64,000 nucleotides of DNA from Thioalkalivibrio sp. ALJ3 (lineage in GTDB: Bacteria > Pseudomonadota > Gammaproteobacteria > Ectothiorhodospirales > Ectothiorhodospiraceae), in NCBI RefSeq assembly GCF_000377205.1, contig NZ_KB897912.1, forward strand, positions 1 to 64,000, read 5' to 3'. The notes beneath the pieces are model-generated. The model did not search any database. It saw nothing but the letters and a program-made list of their open reading frames with translations, and had not been told where the DNA came from. Numbering within the stretch: the first letter of the stretch is position 1; every line of letters begins with the position of its first letter. This document shows, piece by piece, positions 1-9,273 of the stretch. A program made the position numbers and the translations under genes.

Positions 1-144
1 ATTGAAAGCAGGGGCTCGGCCGCTTTTGCGCGGGAACGGCGTTGCGGCTCCCTTGTGCAGAATGACTGCACGGCAGTCACCGCGCCTTGTTCCCACGCAA
101 AAGCGACTCGAGCGCGGACGCGCGATTAAATCAGCGTCTCCCTA
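1..144 (-). repeat. Partial copy 1 of a TIR-bounded structured repeat element
   Basis: This is the right-hand part of the dispersed element found complete at four other places; the left part lies outside the window. It reads in the reverse orientation, like the copy at 47891-48162, and shares with that copy the terminal sequence ending GATTAAATCAGCG-TCTCCCTA. Its last bases are TA at 143-144, the edge seen in all copies. It contains the TGACTGC/GCAGTCA hairpin. A reading frame from position 87 into the symporter gene begins inside this repeat and is not a real N-terminus. Confidence 0.85.
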
Positions 145-194
145 GGCTGTGCCCCACGGGCACCCTTCGCGACAACCCCGCAGCCGAGACGCCC

Positions 195-1577
195 ATGGAA
201 CCCGCCGCCACCGAACAGCGCTGGGGTCACCGCTACGCCTTTCTCCTCGCCGCCACGGCCTCGGCGGTCGGGCTCGGCAACATCTGGAAGTTTCCCTATG
301 TCCTCGGGGAGAACGGGGGAGGGGCGTTCCTGCTCGTCTATCTGGCCGCGATCGCCGCCATCGGCGTCCCGGTGATGATGGCCGAGGTCATGATCGGGCG
401 ACGGGGACGCCACTCGCCCGGCTATGCCGCGCGCCGGGTCGCGCGCGAAACCGGTGCGCGCGAGGCCTGGCAGGTCGTGGGCTGGCTGGGTCTCGCCTCC
501 GCCTTCCTGATTATGAGCTTCTACGTGGTCATCGCCGGCTGGTCACTGGCCTATGTCGGCAAGGCCGCGAGTGGCCAGTTCGCCGGAGCGGACGCCGACC
601 AGGTCGCGGCCATCTTCGCCTCAATGACCGCCAATCCCGGAGAGATGATCCTGTGGACAAGTGTCGCCGTGATCGGGGCCTTCGTGATTGTCGGGTTCGG
701 GCTGCGCCGGGGACTGGAGCGCGGCGTTCGTATCCTGATGCCGCTGTTGCTGTTATTGCTGCTGGTCACCACGCTGATCTCGCTGGCCGTCGGCGATCCG
801 TCCAAGGCGTTCGCCTTCATGTTCCGGCCGGATTTTTCGGCACTGGACATGGGTGCCGTGCTGATCGCCATTGGCCAGGCCTTCTTCACCCTGACGCTCG
901 CCGCCGGCGTGCTGATGATGTTCGGTGCCTATCTGCCGAGCGACAGTTCGATTGCACGCACCGCCGTCGGCGTAGCCCTGGCCGACACCCTGATCGCGAT
1001 CATCGCCGGGATCGCGATCTTCCCGGTCGTGTTCGGCTTCGGGCTGGACCCGGCCGAGGGCCCGGGCCTGATGTTCCAGACCCTGCCCCTGTCACTGTCC
1101 GCGGTCCCGGCTGGTGTCTTGCTGGCCACCCTGTTCTTCGTGATGCTGAGCGTCGCCGGCTTCAGCACCATGATTACGAACGTGCAGGCCTTCGTACACC
1201 TGCTGGAGGAACGCCTGCACCTGAATCGCTGGGTCGCGGCGAGCGGGTGCGGGGTCGCCATCTGGCTGCTCAGCCTGGCGACCGTGTTCTCCTTCACCGG
1301 TGCTGGCTGGGCGCAACTCGAATGGTCGATCCTCGGGCGCGAGGTCACGAATGTCTTCGAGCTTGTCGAACACCTGTCCATCAACGTCCTGCTGCCACTG
1401 GGCGGACTGCTGATCGCGGTGTTCGTCGGCTGGGTAATCAAGCCGGACATCTCCCGCGAGGAGATCGCCACGGGCCCCGTCGCCTACCACGTCTGGCGCC
1501 TCTTCCTGCGCTATGTCGCGCCGCTGGCCATTGCCCTGGTCTTTCTCCAGCTCACCGGCCTGATTCCCGGCGCGTGA
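195..1577 (+). CDS. Sodium:neurotransmitter symporter (NSS/SNF family) transporter
   Basis: Predicted inner-membrane Na+-coupled symporter for an amino acid or related amine, related to LeuT and MhsT. The 460-residue length and about eleven hydrophobic segments suit bacterial NSS proteins. The family signature GLGNIWKFPY follows the first hydrophobic stretch (residues about 22-31), as in TM1 with its unwound sodium- and substrate-binding glycines. I chose ATG 195 because an upstream in-frame ATG at 87 lies inside a repeat element and would add 36 unrelated residues. The Shine-Dalgarno sequence is weak. The substrate cannot be told from sequence. It is separated by about 100 bp from the next transporter gene on the same strand. 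Confidence 0.9.
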   Translation: MEPAATEQRWGHRYAFLLAATASAVGLGNIWKFPYVLGENGGGAFLLVYLAAIAAIGVPVMMAEVMIGRRGRHSPGYAARRVARETGAREAWQVVGWLGLASAFLIMSFYVVIAGWSLAYVGKAASGQFAGADADQVAAIFASMTANPGEMILWTSVAVIGAFVIVGFGLRRGLERGVRILMPLLLLLLLVTTLISLAVGDPSKAFAFMFRPDFSALDMGAVLIAIGQAFFTLTLAAGVLMMFGAYLPSDSSIARTAVGVALADTLIAIIAGIAIFPVVFGFGLDPAEGPGLMFQTLPLSLSAVPAGVLLATLFFVMLSVAGFSTMITNVQAFVHLLEERLHLNRWVAASGCGVAIWLLSLATVFSFTGAGWAQLEWSILGREVTNVFELVEHLSINVLLPLGGLLIAVFVGWVIKPDISREEIATGPVAYHVWRLFLRYVAPLAIALVFLQLTGLIPGA

Positions 1578-1678
1578 GGCAACTGGAGGCGCCGATGCGC
1601 CGCTGCCGCGGTGCTGCCTGTCACGGGCACCTAACAGGCAAGGACGCAGACCGCACAAGGCCCCGTTAGAATGCGCGG

Positions 1679-3349
1679 ATGAACGGCGAGTGGATGATCA
1701 CCTTCGAGATCGCGGCGACGCTGTTTGCCGGGCTCGGGCTGTTCTTCGTCGGCATTCGCCTGATCAGCGAGCACCTGCGCCAGCTCGCGGACCAGCGGCT
1801 GCGCGCCCTGGTGGGGCGCGCGACAGGCTCCAACCGCGCCGCCGCCTTCCTGGGTCTTGTGGGCGGGGCCATCACACAAAGCATCCACGCGGTCATCTTC
1901 GTGCTGATCTCGCTGGTCACCGCCGGTGTACTCGATACCCGGCGTGCCCAGCCGGTGATCAACTACGCCAATCTCGGGACCTCGCTGCTGGTCCTGATCG
2001 CCGCGCTCGACCTGACGCTGATGGTCTTTATCCTGGTCGGGATCACCGGGCTGCTGTTCTACTTCGACCGCGACCAGTCCGCCCGTGTACGCCACCTGAT
2101 CCGCGCCATGCTCGGTATCGGGTTGCTGTTCCTCGGCCTGATGTTCATCAAGGAGGGCGCCAAACCACTGAGCGAGCTCACCTGGATGACCGGCCTGATG
2201 TCGCTATCGGCGCAATCCTTGCTGATCGCGTTCGCCACCGGCCTGATCTTTGCGGTCGTCGCGCACTCCGCGTCCAGCATCACCATCGTCACGATGGCAC
2301 TCGCCGCCAGTGGCGTCATCGACCTCGAGTACGGCCTGATGGTGGTGTATGGAGCAAGCTTCGGGACGGGTGTGTCCACGCTGATCCTCGCCGCCTCGCA
2401 CAAGGGACTGGGCCGCCAACTGGCGCTTTATCAGTTCATCCTCAAGGGGCTGGGTCTTCTCCTGCTGCTGCCGCTGTTCTGGATCGAGTTCTACGGCGGC
2501 GTCCCGCTGATCACCTCGGGCCTGGAAGCGCTCGCGATCGGCATCAGCCTGCAGATCGCGCTTGCCTACATCCTCTACCAGGTCGTCTGCGATCTGGCGA
2601 TGCACCCGGTCCACGGGCCCGTTGCCCGCTTCCTGGAGCGCACCGCGCCCCCAACGGAGGAAGAGGCCCTGGGCAAGCCGCATTACATTTACGCAGGAGC
2701 CCAAAAAGACGCCGGGTCCGCACTGGTCCTGGTGGAGAAGGAGCAGTTGCGCCTGCTCAAGCGACTGCCCGACTATCTCGACAGCGTGCGCGACGACAGC
2801 GACGGCGCCCGCCACGAGCGCCTGGCGTTGCATCGCGGCAACCTGCAGGTCACCGAGGCCGTGGAACAGTTTCTCGACGAGATCCTCTCCGGCGCGCTGA
2901 GTGGCGCCACCCTCGATCATGCGATCGTGCTGAAGAACCGCAATCAGCTGCTGCTGCAGCTGGAAGACACGCTGAACGACCTCGCCACGGAGATCGAGCG
3001 TTCCCTCAATGCCGATGCCTCCGCGGAGGCCCGTGCCCTGACCCACAACCTGGTCGAGACCCTCCACATGATGCTGCTGACGCTGACCGACGCGGCGCGC
3101 AGCGGAGATGCCGACGACATCGCCCTGCTGCAGTCGCTGACCCACGACCGCTCAGAACTCATGGACTCGATCCGCCGACGGCTGCTCGCCTCCAGCGATC
3201 TCGAGGGCAGCGTACGCGACGCTGTGTTCGGCGCGACCAGCCTGTTCGAGCGAGGCATCTGGGTCCTGCGGCGCTATGCGCTGTTGTTGACGCCGCCGGA
3301 GGGGGCCTCCTACGAGGCCGAACCCGCCACCGCCCCCACCAAGTCTTAA
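1679..3349 (+). CDS. Na/Pi-cotransporter II-related protein with PhoU-like tail
   Basis: Membrane protein of 556 residues resembling the Na+/phosphate cotransporter family (NptA/YjbB type). The N-terminal 310 residues hold hydrophobic segments with the duplicated Gln-Ser-rich motifs of this family (GGAITQSIHA near residue 61, AHSASSITIV near 200). The C-terminal 200 residues are soluble, helical and charged, like the PhoU-like domain of YjbB. It probably exports or imports phosphate using the sodium gradient. A possible -10 box (TAGAAT, about 1669) lies so close to ATG 1679 that ATG 1694 could be the true start. No phosphate-regulon neighbours are present. Confidence 0.85.
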   Translation: MNGEWMITFEIAATLFAGLGLFFVGIRLISEHLRQLADQRLRALVGRATGSNRAAAFLGLVGGAITQSIHAVIFVLISLVTAGVLDTRRAQPVINYANLGTSLLVLIAALDLTLMVFILVGITGLLFYFDRDQSARVRHLIRAMLGIGLLFLGLMFIKEGAKPLSELTWMTGLMSLSAQSLLIAFATGLIFAVVAHSASSITIVTMALAASGVIDLEYGLMVVYGASFGTGVSTLILAASHKGLGRQLALYQFILKGLGLLLLLPLFWIEFYGGVPLITSGLEALAIGISLQIALAYILYQVVCDLAMHPVHGPVARFLERTAPPTEEEALGKPHYIYAGAQKDAGSALVLVEKEQLRLLKRLPDYLDSVRDDSDGARHERLALHRGNLQVTEAVEQFLDEILSGALSGATLDHAIVLKNRNQLLLQLEDTLNDLATEIERSLNADASAEARALTHNLVETLHMMLLTLTDAARSGDADDIALLQSLTHDRSELMDSIRRRLLASSDLEGSVRDAVFGATSLFERGIWVLRRYALLLTPPEGASYEAEPATAPTKS

Positions 3350-4019
3350 CGCCATATTTTTGATCACACGGCGAAGCTCATTGCCACGTGAGGCTGGGCC
3401 TGGTTCGTCATCCGATGTTTACGTGCCTTCGGTCCACATACTGCCGAGCGCTCACTCGCGAGCGCGCCGCGAGGTACTTTCTTGCTTGCCCAAGAAAGTA
3501 CCCAAAGAAGGGCACCCGGATTCCGCCCGGGAACCTTGCTCCAGGGCCCTCGGGCCGGCGGCGCTGAAACTCGCTTCGCTCAGACAGTCAGCGCCTCTCT
3601 TCCGTCCCGAGGACCCTTCCGCAAGGGGCTGCATACGGGGGGATAAGGTCAAGACAACGGCGATCCAGACGTTCGTGGCAATGGTTGAAGACTAGGTGTT
3701 CCGACATCCTGGGCACGCGCGGCCTGCGGCCCTGGCGTGCCGCGCCCGCCAGCGGGCGCCAGACCCCATCGTAGGATGCTGATGAGCGTAGCGAATCGCA
3801 TCAGGGTTGCCCCGACGTTGGCATGGTGCGTTTCGCTGCGCTCAACGCACCCTACAGCTCGGGACTTTAGGACAGGTGCGGGAACACCGTCGGTTTTGAC
3901 CTTCCCTCCCGATATGAGCCCCTTGTGGAGGGCGGGACAGGCCGGACGATTCAAAATAGAAACGAGGGCGCTGATTGTCTGAGCGCAGCCGAAGGCGTAG
4001 CGAGTTCCAGCGCCGCCGG
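3350..4019. repeat. Gene-free region of composite palindromic repeats
   Basis: No credible gene lies between the transporter and scpB. I see several structures. A perfect 12-bp inverted repeat (GGTACTTTCTTG at 3473-3484, CAAGAAAGTACC at 3491-3502) has a 6-nt loop. A segment is bounded by related inverted ends (GGGGGGATAAGGTCAAGAC near 3637 and its approximate complement ending near 3910). Inside it are the palindromes CTGATG/CATCAG at 3779-3804 and GGTGCG/CGCACC at 3825-3851 and a GC-rich hairpin in GCGCCCGCCAGCGGGCGC near 3741-3760. The motifs resemble dispersed intergenic repeats of gammaproteobacteria. The function is unknown. Confidence 0.55.
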
Positions 4020-4706
4020 CTAGCGGGATTCGCCGTCGGATTCGGGGGAAGACTCGAGGCGGAGCTGACCATTGCCGTCGTCCTCGGGCGGTGCCAGCGT
4101 GAAGCCTGCGTCGGAGGCAACATCCGCCAGATCGCGGATCGCATCGAGCGGCGGCAGCTCCTCCAGCCGCTTCAGGCCGAGGTCGTCGAGGAACGTCCGC
4201 GTCGTCGCATACAGCGCAGGCCGGCCGGGCACCTCCTTGTGCCCCACCACGCGTACCCATTCGCGCTCCTGCAGGGTACGCATGATCCCGGAGCTGACCG
4301 CCACGCCACGTACTGCCTCGATCTCGGCGCGCGTCACCGGCTGGCGATAGGCAATGATCGCAAGCGTCTCCAGAAGTGCACGCGACAGCCGCGCGGGGCG
4401 CTCGGGCTGCGCCGCCTGCACCGTGGCCGAAAAACGCGTCCGCACGCGGAAGCGGTAGCCGCCAGCGGTGCGCACCAGCTCGATGGCCCGATCCGCATAC
4501 CGGTCCTGCAGCCGGGCAATCGCCTGATCCAGCGTCTGCTGGTCGATCTCGCCCAGGTCCTCGCAGGCGGCCTTCAGGTCGCGCGGTGCGACCGGCTCGG
4601 CGGCGGCGAACAGGACCGCCTCGATCGCGAGTTCGATGGCGCCGAGCGTGTCGGTGTCGATCTCGGTAGCGGCCTGCGGGGCGTCAGGGCTGGTGACGTC
4701 GTTCAT
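4020..4706 (-). CDS. scpB: Segregation and condensation protein B
   Basis: Winged-helix (kleisin-associated, KITE) subunit of the SMC-ScpA-ScpB condensin that compacts and segregates the chromosome. The 228-residue product has the typical core with AIELAIEAVLFAAAEP near the N-terminus and LLETLAIIAYRQPVTRAEIE in the second winged helix. The start at 4706 gives an ATGA overlap with the end of scpA, showing translational coupling. The N-terminus carries an acidic extension and the C-terminus an acidic tail. In many gammaproteobacteria rluB follows scpB; here rluB lies about 25 kb away and scpB is followed by repeats. Confidence 0.95.
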   Translation of the reverse strand: MNDVTSPDAPQAATEIDTDTLGAIELAIEAVLFAAAEPVAPRDLKAACEDLGEIDQQTLDQAIARLQDRYADRAIELVRTAGGYRFRVRTRFSATVQAAQPERPARLSRALLETLAIIAYRQPVTRAEIEAVRGVAVSSGIMRTLQEREWVRVVGHKEVPGRPALYATTRTFLDDLGLKRLEELPPLDAIRDLADVASDAGFTLAPPEDDGNGQLRLESSPESDGESR

Positions 4707-5560
4707 GCATCCTCCGTGTCCGGCCGGCCACCACGGCGGCGCAGGCGAATCGGGCTGTAGGGTTCGCTCTGGCCCCACTCCACCAGGCCGGACTTGGTCA
4801 GTTCCAGCACGGCGAGAAACGAAACCACCACGCCCTGGCGCCCTTCGGAGGCTAACAGGAGCGTGACGAAGTCGGTAAACCGCTCCGGGTGCAGGACCTC
4901 GAGGATACTGCTCATGCGCTCGCGCACCGACAACTGCTCGGTGGAGATGTGATGGTGTGCGGAGAGGCTGGCCCGATGCATCACCGCGGCCAGGGCTTCC
5001 ATCAGCTCGTCCATCGTCGGGGCCGGGGGTGGCGGCCCTTCCAAAGCCTCGACGCTGGCAGCGGCGGCGTACACGTCGCGGTCCATGCGCGGGATCTCGT
5101 CCAGCCGCTCGGCCGCGGTCTTGAACTGTTCGTATTCCTGCAACTGCCGGATCAGCGCCATGCGCGGATCCGTGTCCTCGTCCGCGTCGGCCTGCACCGG
5201 GCGCGGCAGCAGCATGCGTGACTTGATCTCGGCGAGCAGGGCCGCCATCACCAGATACTCGCCGGCCAGCTCCAGGCGCAGTGCACGCATGACCTCTATA
5301 TACGCCATGTACTGACGGGTGATCTCGGCGATCGGGATGGCGAGGATGTCGAGGTTCTGCCGCCGGATCAGGTACAGCAGCAGATCCAGCGGGCCCTCGA
5401 ACGATTCGAGAAAGACCTCCAGCGCATCCGGGGGGATATACAAATCGGCTGGCAGCTCGGCCACCGGCTCGCCATGCACGCGATAGACAAACTCGCCTTC
5501 CGCTCCGGTCTCGACCGTCGCGGGGTTGTCCAGGTCCGTCAGCTCATCGCGCGGGTCCAT
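4703..5560 (-). CDS. scpA: Segregation and condensation protein A (kleisin)
   Basis: Kleisin subunit that bridges the SMC heads. The protein has 285 residues. The family hallmark FEGPLDLLLYLIRRQNLDI lies at about residues 54-72, followed by the helical AEITRQYMAYI region and KSRMLLPRP; a C-terminal winged helix follows a charged linker. It overlaps scpB by four bases and follows trpS with a 32-bp gap, so trpS-scpA-scpB is probably one transcript. The first 40 residues are an acidic extension, as in other proteins of this window. Confidence 0.95.
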   Translation of the reverse strand: MDPRDELTDLDNPATVETGAEGEFVYRVHGEPVAELPADLYIPPDALEVFLESFEGPLDLLLYLIRRQNLDILAIPIAEITRQYMAYIEVMRALRLELAGEYLVMAALLAEIKSRMLLPRPVQADADEDTDPRMALIRQLQEYEQFKTAAERLDEIPRMDRDVYAAAASVEALEGPPPPAPTMDELMEALAAVMHRASLSAHHHISTEQLSVRERMSSILEVLHPERFTDFVTLLLASEGRQGVVVSFLAVLELTKSGLVEWGQSEPYSPIRLRRRGGRPDTEDA

Positions 5561-5592
5561 GGCTCATCTCGGTGGGAGCTTCCCGAATGGGG

Positions 5593-6813
5593 TCATCGGA
5601 GGTAGTCCAGGCCCATCACACGGCGCACCTCTTCCAACGTCTCGCGCGCCTCTTCACGCGCGGCCTCGGAGCCCTCAACAATGATCGAGCGCACCAGCGC
5701 CGGGTCCTCGGCATACTCCTTGGCACGTTGCTGGATCGGCTCCAGTTCCGCCTGCACCTCTTCGATCAACGGCCGCTTGCAGTCGATGCAGCCGATCCCG
5801 GCCGAGGTGCAGCCCTCGTGCAGCTCGGCACGCTTAGCCTCGTCGGTGTAGACCAGATGCAGGTCCCAAACCGGGCATTTTTCCGGCGTGCCGGGATCGG
5901 TACGGCGCACGCGCGCCGGATCCGTCGGCATGGTCCGGATCAGCTTTTCCACCTCGGCCGGCTCGGTGCGCAGGCTGATGGTGTTGCCGTAGCTCTTGGA
6001 CATCTTGCGCCCGTCCAGCCCCGGCATCTTCGCGGTCGGCGTGAGCCTGGCCTGAGGCTCCGGCAGGATGATCTTGCCACCACCTTCAAGGTAGCCGAAC
6101 AGTCGTTCGCGATCCCCCAGCGAGATATTCTGCTGCGACTCGAGCATCGCCCGGGCGACTTCCAGCGCCTCGTCCTCGCCGTGCTCCTGGAAACGCTTGC
6201 GCAGGTCGCGGTAGCGCTTGGCGGCCTTCTTGCCCATCTTATCGATCGCGGCCTCGGCCTTCTCCGCAAACCCCGGCTCGCGACCATAGAGATGGTTGAA
6301 GCGACGCGCGATCTCGCGCGTCACCTCCAGATGCGAGACCTGATCCTCGCCGACCGGGACCATGCCGGCACGATAGGCAAGCACATCCGCACTTTGCAGC
6401 ACGGGGTAGCCCAGAAAACCGTAGGTCGCCAGATCCTTCTCGCGCAGCTGTTCCTGCTGGTCCTTGTACGTGGGCACGCGCTCCAGCCAGCCGAGCGGGG
6501 TAATCATCGACAGCAACAGGTGCAGCTCCGCATGCTCCGGCACACGCGACTGCACGAACAGCGTCGCGGAGCCGGGGCTCACCCCGGCCGCCAGCCAGTC
6601 GATCACCATCTCGGTCACATGCTGCTGCAGATCGCCCGGGTCTTCGTAGTGCGTGGTCAGCGCGTGCCAGTCGGCGACGAAGAAGAAGCACTCGTAGTTG
6701 TGCTGCAGCTCGATCCAGTTTTTCAGGACGCCGTGATAATGGCCCAGATGCAGACGGCCGGTCGGGCGCATGCCCGAGATCACGCGCTGGTTCGTTCCCT
6801 GGTTGCTGGTCAC
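5593..6813 (-). CDS. trpS: Tryptophan--tRNA ligase
   Basis: Class I aminoacyl-tRNA synthetase charging tRNA(Trp) in the cytoplasm. The HIGH-type signature is HLGHYHG (residues about 22-28) and the KMSKS loop is complete (GRKMSKSYGN). At 406 residues it belongs to the longer TrpRS group with an insertion between the catalytic halves, in which a helical charged segment (about 185-230) is seen. The start is GTG 6813, preceded by an AAGGA ribosome site eight bases upstream. It lies between the DUF945 gene and scpA, in the same direction. Confidence 0.95.
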   Translation of the reverse strand: MTSNQGTNQRVISGMRPTGRLHLGHYHGVLKNWIELQHNYECFFFVADWHALTTHYEDPGDLQQHVTEMVIDWLAAGVSPGSATLFVQSRVPEHAELHLLLSMITPLGWLERVPTYKDQQEQLREKDLATYGFLGYPVLQSADVLAYRAGMVPVGEDQVSHLEVTREIARRFNHLYGREPGFAEKAEAAIDKMGKKAAKRYRDLRKRFQEHGEDEALEVARAMLESQQNISLGDRERLFGYLEGGGKIILPEPQARLTPTAKMPGLDGRKMSKSYGNTISLRTEPAEVEKLIRTMPTDPARVRRTDPGTPEKCPVWDLHLVYTDEAKRAELHEGCTSAGIGCIDCKRPLIEEVQAELEPIQQRAKEYAEDPALVRSIIVEGSEAAREEARETLEEVRRVMGLDYLR

Positions 6814-6857
6814 GAGTGGTTCCTTCTCCGTTATTCGTGGGGTTCGTTGGGCACGAT

Positions 6858-8219
6858 TCAGAACATTCCACCCGACAAGGCAAACAGCATGCCCAGCAGG
6901 GCTGCTGTGCGATCACGTTCATTCACGTACACGCGACCATCCTCCATCGTCAGGTGTCCGCGCCAGAGCTCAGCATCGGCGTCACGCTGCAACCAGCCCT
7001 GGGCCGCCAGGGCATGGAGACGCTGGTCCAGCTCCGCGTCGGGATAGGCCGCGTCGAACTCGCGCACCCATTCCAGCCCGAGCCGCAGTTCGCTGTCCAG
7101 TACCACCGTCTCCAGCGGCCGGGTGCGGAAGCCGCGCGCATCACCGCGCAGGCCCAGCTCGGTGTCCAGGGCCACCTGATGTGCGGCGGACTCATTGAAC
7201 GAGGCCTTCAGCTCGACCGCTGGGCTGTGTTCGATCATGCGCTCGATCGCGTCGGTGATCACCGACCCGCCGAGCGCCAGGCGCTGCCCGCGTTCGAGTT
7301 CACGCTCCTGCAGCGCCTCCAGGTCCTGGATCATCTGCAACAGTGCCGGGCGATCCCAGCGCAGCACCGCCAACTGGAGATCTACGGTCTCGAGTTCCAG
7401 CACGTCGGCATCCGCCTCGCGCAGGCGGACTTCGTCGATCTCCAGACGGAGGCGGCTGTCCAGGCGATCGTTGTTGGTCTTCTGGAAGGCGTTCACCCGC
7501 GGCCGGGTCAGCTCCATTTCGCCCTGCTCGTCGCGAAAGTGCAGCTGCGCGGCCGCCAGGCCGCCCTCGTAATCCGGCAGGCGGCCGTAGATGCCATCCG
7601 CGTCCGGTTCGAACACGGTCGCAAAACGGGCCTGCTCGATCCGCAGGTCCGCCTCGTCGTCATGCAGACGCAGTGCCGGCAGGTCCAGGCTCAGCAGCAG
7701 TTGCTCCGCCGACCAGGCAAAGCGCCCCTGGCCTGCATCCAGCTCGAGCCACAGCGGCCCTTCGCTATCAACACGGTCGGCCACATCCGGAACCTCCATC
7801 AGGTCCAGCGTCAGGGGCTCGAACTGCACACGCGTGGTCAGACGCCCACCCATGCCGGCGTGCGTCTGCACAACCAGATCGAGCTCACGCAGCAGATGGG
7901 CCGCGAGCGAGCCCTCCGGGGCCTCGAGCGCATCCAGGTCCACGTTCGATTCGCCACGCGCGCCGAGCACCCCGTGGCGCACCCGGTGTTCCAGGGGGAT
8001 AACCAGCTCGGCCTCGCCGTCGTCGAGCGTCAGCTCGCTGCGCGCGGTGGCAGTGCGATAGCTGCGCCGGTACTCGACCATCTCGTGGCGCAGATCCACC
8101 TCGCCGATACGTGCCTGCTGGGCCTCGGTCACGTTGCGCTCGACCTGCCCGCCGACAAACACCGGCCAGGCGGCGACCACGATCAACAGCACCAGTACCA
8201 GCACAACCCACTTACGCAT
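6858..8219 (-). CDS. YdgA-like DUF945 family protein
   Basis: Protein of 453 residues with one N-terminal membrane anchor or uncleaved signal (residues about 5-24) and a long periplasmic part rich in alternating beta strands, as in the DUF945/YdgA family. The first periplasmic residues GGQVERNVTEAQQ match the family N-terminus. No catalytic motif is known for this family and none is visible. I chose ATG 8219 because a GAGAGG ribosome site precedes it. It is followed by trpS with a 44-bp gap and preceded by a yciO-like gene. Confidence 0.75.
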   Translation of the reverse strand: MRKWVVLVLVLLIVVAAWPVFVGGQVERNVTEAQQARIGEVDLRHEMVEYRRSYRTATARSELTLDDGEAELVIPLEHRVRHGVLGARGESNVDLDALEAPEGSLAAHLLRELDLVVQTHAGMGGRLTTRVQFEPLTLDLMEVPDVADRVDSEGPLWLELDAGQGRFAWSAEQLLLSLDLPALRLHDDEADLRIEQARFATVFEPDADGIYGRLPDYEGGLAAAQLHFRDEQGEMELTRPRVNAFQKTNNDRLDSRLRLEIDEVRLREADADVLELETVDLQLAVLRWDRPALLQMIQDLEALQERELERGQRLALGGSVITDAIERMIEHSPAVELKASFNESAAHQVALDTELGLRGDARGFRTRPLETVVLDSELRLGLEWVREFDAAYPDAELDQRLHALAAQGWLQRDADAELWRGHLTMEDGRVYVNERDRTAALLGMLFALSGGMF

Positions 8220-8245
8220 CACGCCTCTCCCGAGTCTCCATGCCC

Positions 8246-8863
8246 TCACGCTTCCTCAAGAAACGCCACGTCGCCGACCCCGTGACGGATGATCTCCGGC
8301 ACATCACCGGTAAGGTCGATCACGCTCGTCGGCTCCAGGGTACCGGCCCCACCATCAACGACCTCGTCCACGACCTTCGACAACCGCTCGTCGATCACCC
8401 AGGGCTCGCTCAGCGGCAGATCCTCGCCCGGAAGCTGCAGGGTCGCGGTCATCAACGGCGACCCCAGCTCCTCCAGCAGCGACGAGACAATGCGGCTGTC
8501 CGGAACGCGCAGACCAATGGTGCGTCGCTTGGGGTGCTGCAGGCGGCGTGGGACCTCGCGCGTAGCGGGCAAAATGAAGGTATAGGGCCCGGGTGTCAGC
8601 CCCTTCATCAGGCGAAAGGCCGTGTTGTCCACCTTGGCATAGACGCCGAGCTCCGAGAGATCCCGGCACAGCAGCGTGAGGTGATGGGTCTCGTCGACCT
8701 GGCGGATGCGGCGGATACGGTCGGCGCCCGCCTTGTCGCCTGGCAGACAGGCCAGGGCATAGCAGGCATCGGTCGGGATCGCGATCACGGCACCCTCGTG
8801 CAGCCGCTCCAGGACTTGCCGGATCAGCCGGGGCTGCGGGTTTTCGGGGTGTATCGCGATCAT
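8246..8863 (-). CDS. YciO/Sua5/YrdC family putative L-threonylcarbamoyladenylate synthase
   Basis: The 205-residue protein has the YrdC-type fold. The N-terminal nucleotide-binding region VIAIPTDACYALAC corresponds to the PTDTxYGL motif, and GPYTFILPAT and GLRVPDS are typical of the YciO branch. Essential tRNA t6A synthesis is normally done by TsaC/Sua5; YciO paralogues are more weakly characterised, so the exact role here is open. It starts the trpS-scpAB direction of transcription and is divergent from the yciI-like gene across 111 bp containing a GGGCGCC/GGCGCCC hairpin. Confidence 0.85.
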   Translation of the reverse strand: MIAIHPENPQPRLIRQVLERLHEGAVIAIPTDACYALACLPGDKAGADRIRRIRQVDETHHLTLLCRDLSELGVYAKVDNTAFRLMKGLTPGPYTFILPATREVPRRLQHPKRRTIGLRVPDSRIVSSLLEELGSPLMTATLQLPGEDLPLSEPWVIDERLSKVVDEVVDGGAGTLEPTSVIDLTGDVPEIIRHGVGDVAFLEEA

Positions 8864-8907
8864 GAAGTCGGGCCACTGATGACAAGGCGCGCAGTGTAGC
8901 GCATGGT

Positions 8908-8944
8908 GGGCGCCGCTTATAAGGCGCCCCGGCTGCGTTAGAAT
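8908..8944 (+). promoter_or_regulatory. Hairpin and candidate -10 box between divergent genes
   Basis: GGGCGCC at 8908-8914 pairs with GGCGCCC at 8923-8929 around a TTATAA-containing loop. A TAGAAT sequence at 8939-8944 is a plausible -10 box for the YciI gene that starts at 8975. No good -35 box is visible, so this is tentative. Confidence 0.35.
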
Positions 8945-8974
8945 TCACGTTCCAACCCACGGAGACCTCGCTTC

Positions 8975-9271
8975 ATGCTCTACATGATCCAGGGCCAGGA
9001 TGCCCCCGACTCGCTGGATGCCCGCCTGGCCGCACGGCCGGAACACGTAGCCCGCCTGCAGGCACTGCACGAGGCCGGCCGCCTGGTCCTGGCCGGCCCG
9101 TTACCGGCGATCGACAGCAACGACCCGGGCCCCGCCGGCTTCACCGGCAGCCTGATCGTGGCCGAGTTTCCGTCGCTTGAGGCCGCCCACGAGTGGGCCG
9201 ACGCCGATCCCTATGTCGCCTCGGGGGTCTATGCCTCGGTGGATGTTCGCCCCTTCAAGCAGGTGTTTTGA
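8975..9271 (+). CDS. YciI family protein
   Basis: Small cytoplasmic protein of 98 residues with the ferredoxin-like YciI fold. The conserved N-terminal strand [17 protein letters not shown], the central His-containing helix [23 protein letters not shown] and the C-terminal strand near VRPFKQVF match the family. The His-Asp pair in these proteins has been proposed as catalytic, but the reaction is unknown for most members. The stop codon at 9271 is separated by only two bases from the next start codon, indicating co-transcription with the parvulin-type isomerase gene. Confidence 0.9.
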   Translation: MLYMIQGQDAPDSLDARLAARPEHVARLQALHEAGRLVLAGPLPAIDSNDPGPAGFTGSLIVAEFPSLEAAHEWADADPYVASGVYASVDVRPFKQVF

Positions 9272-9273
9272 GC

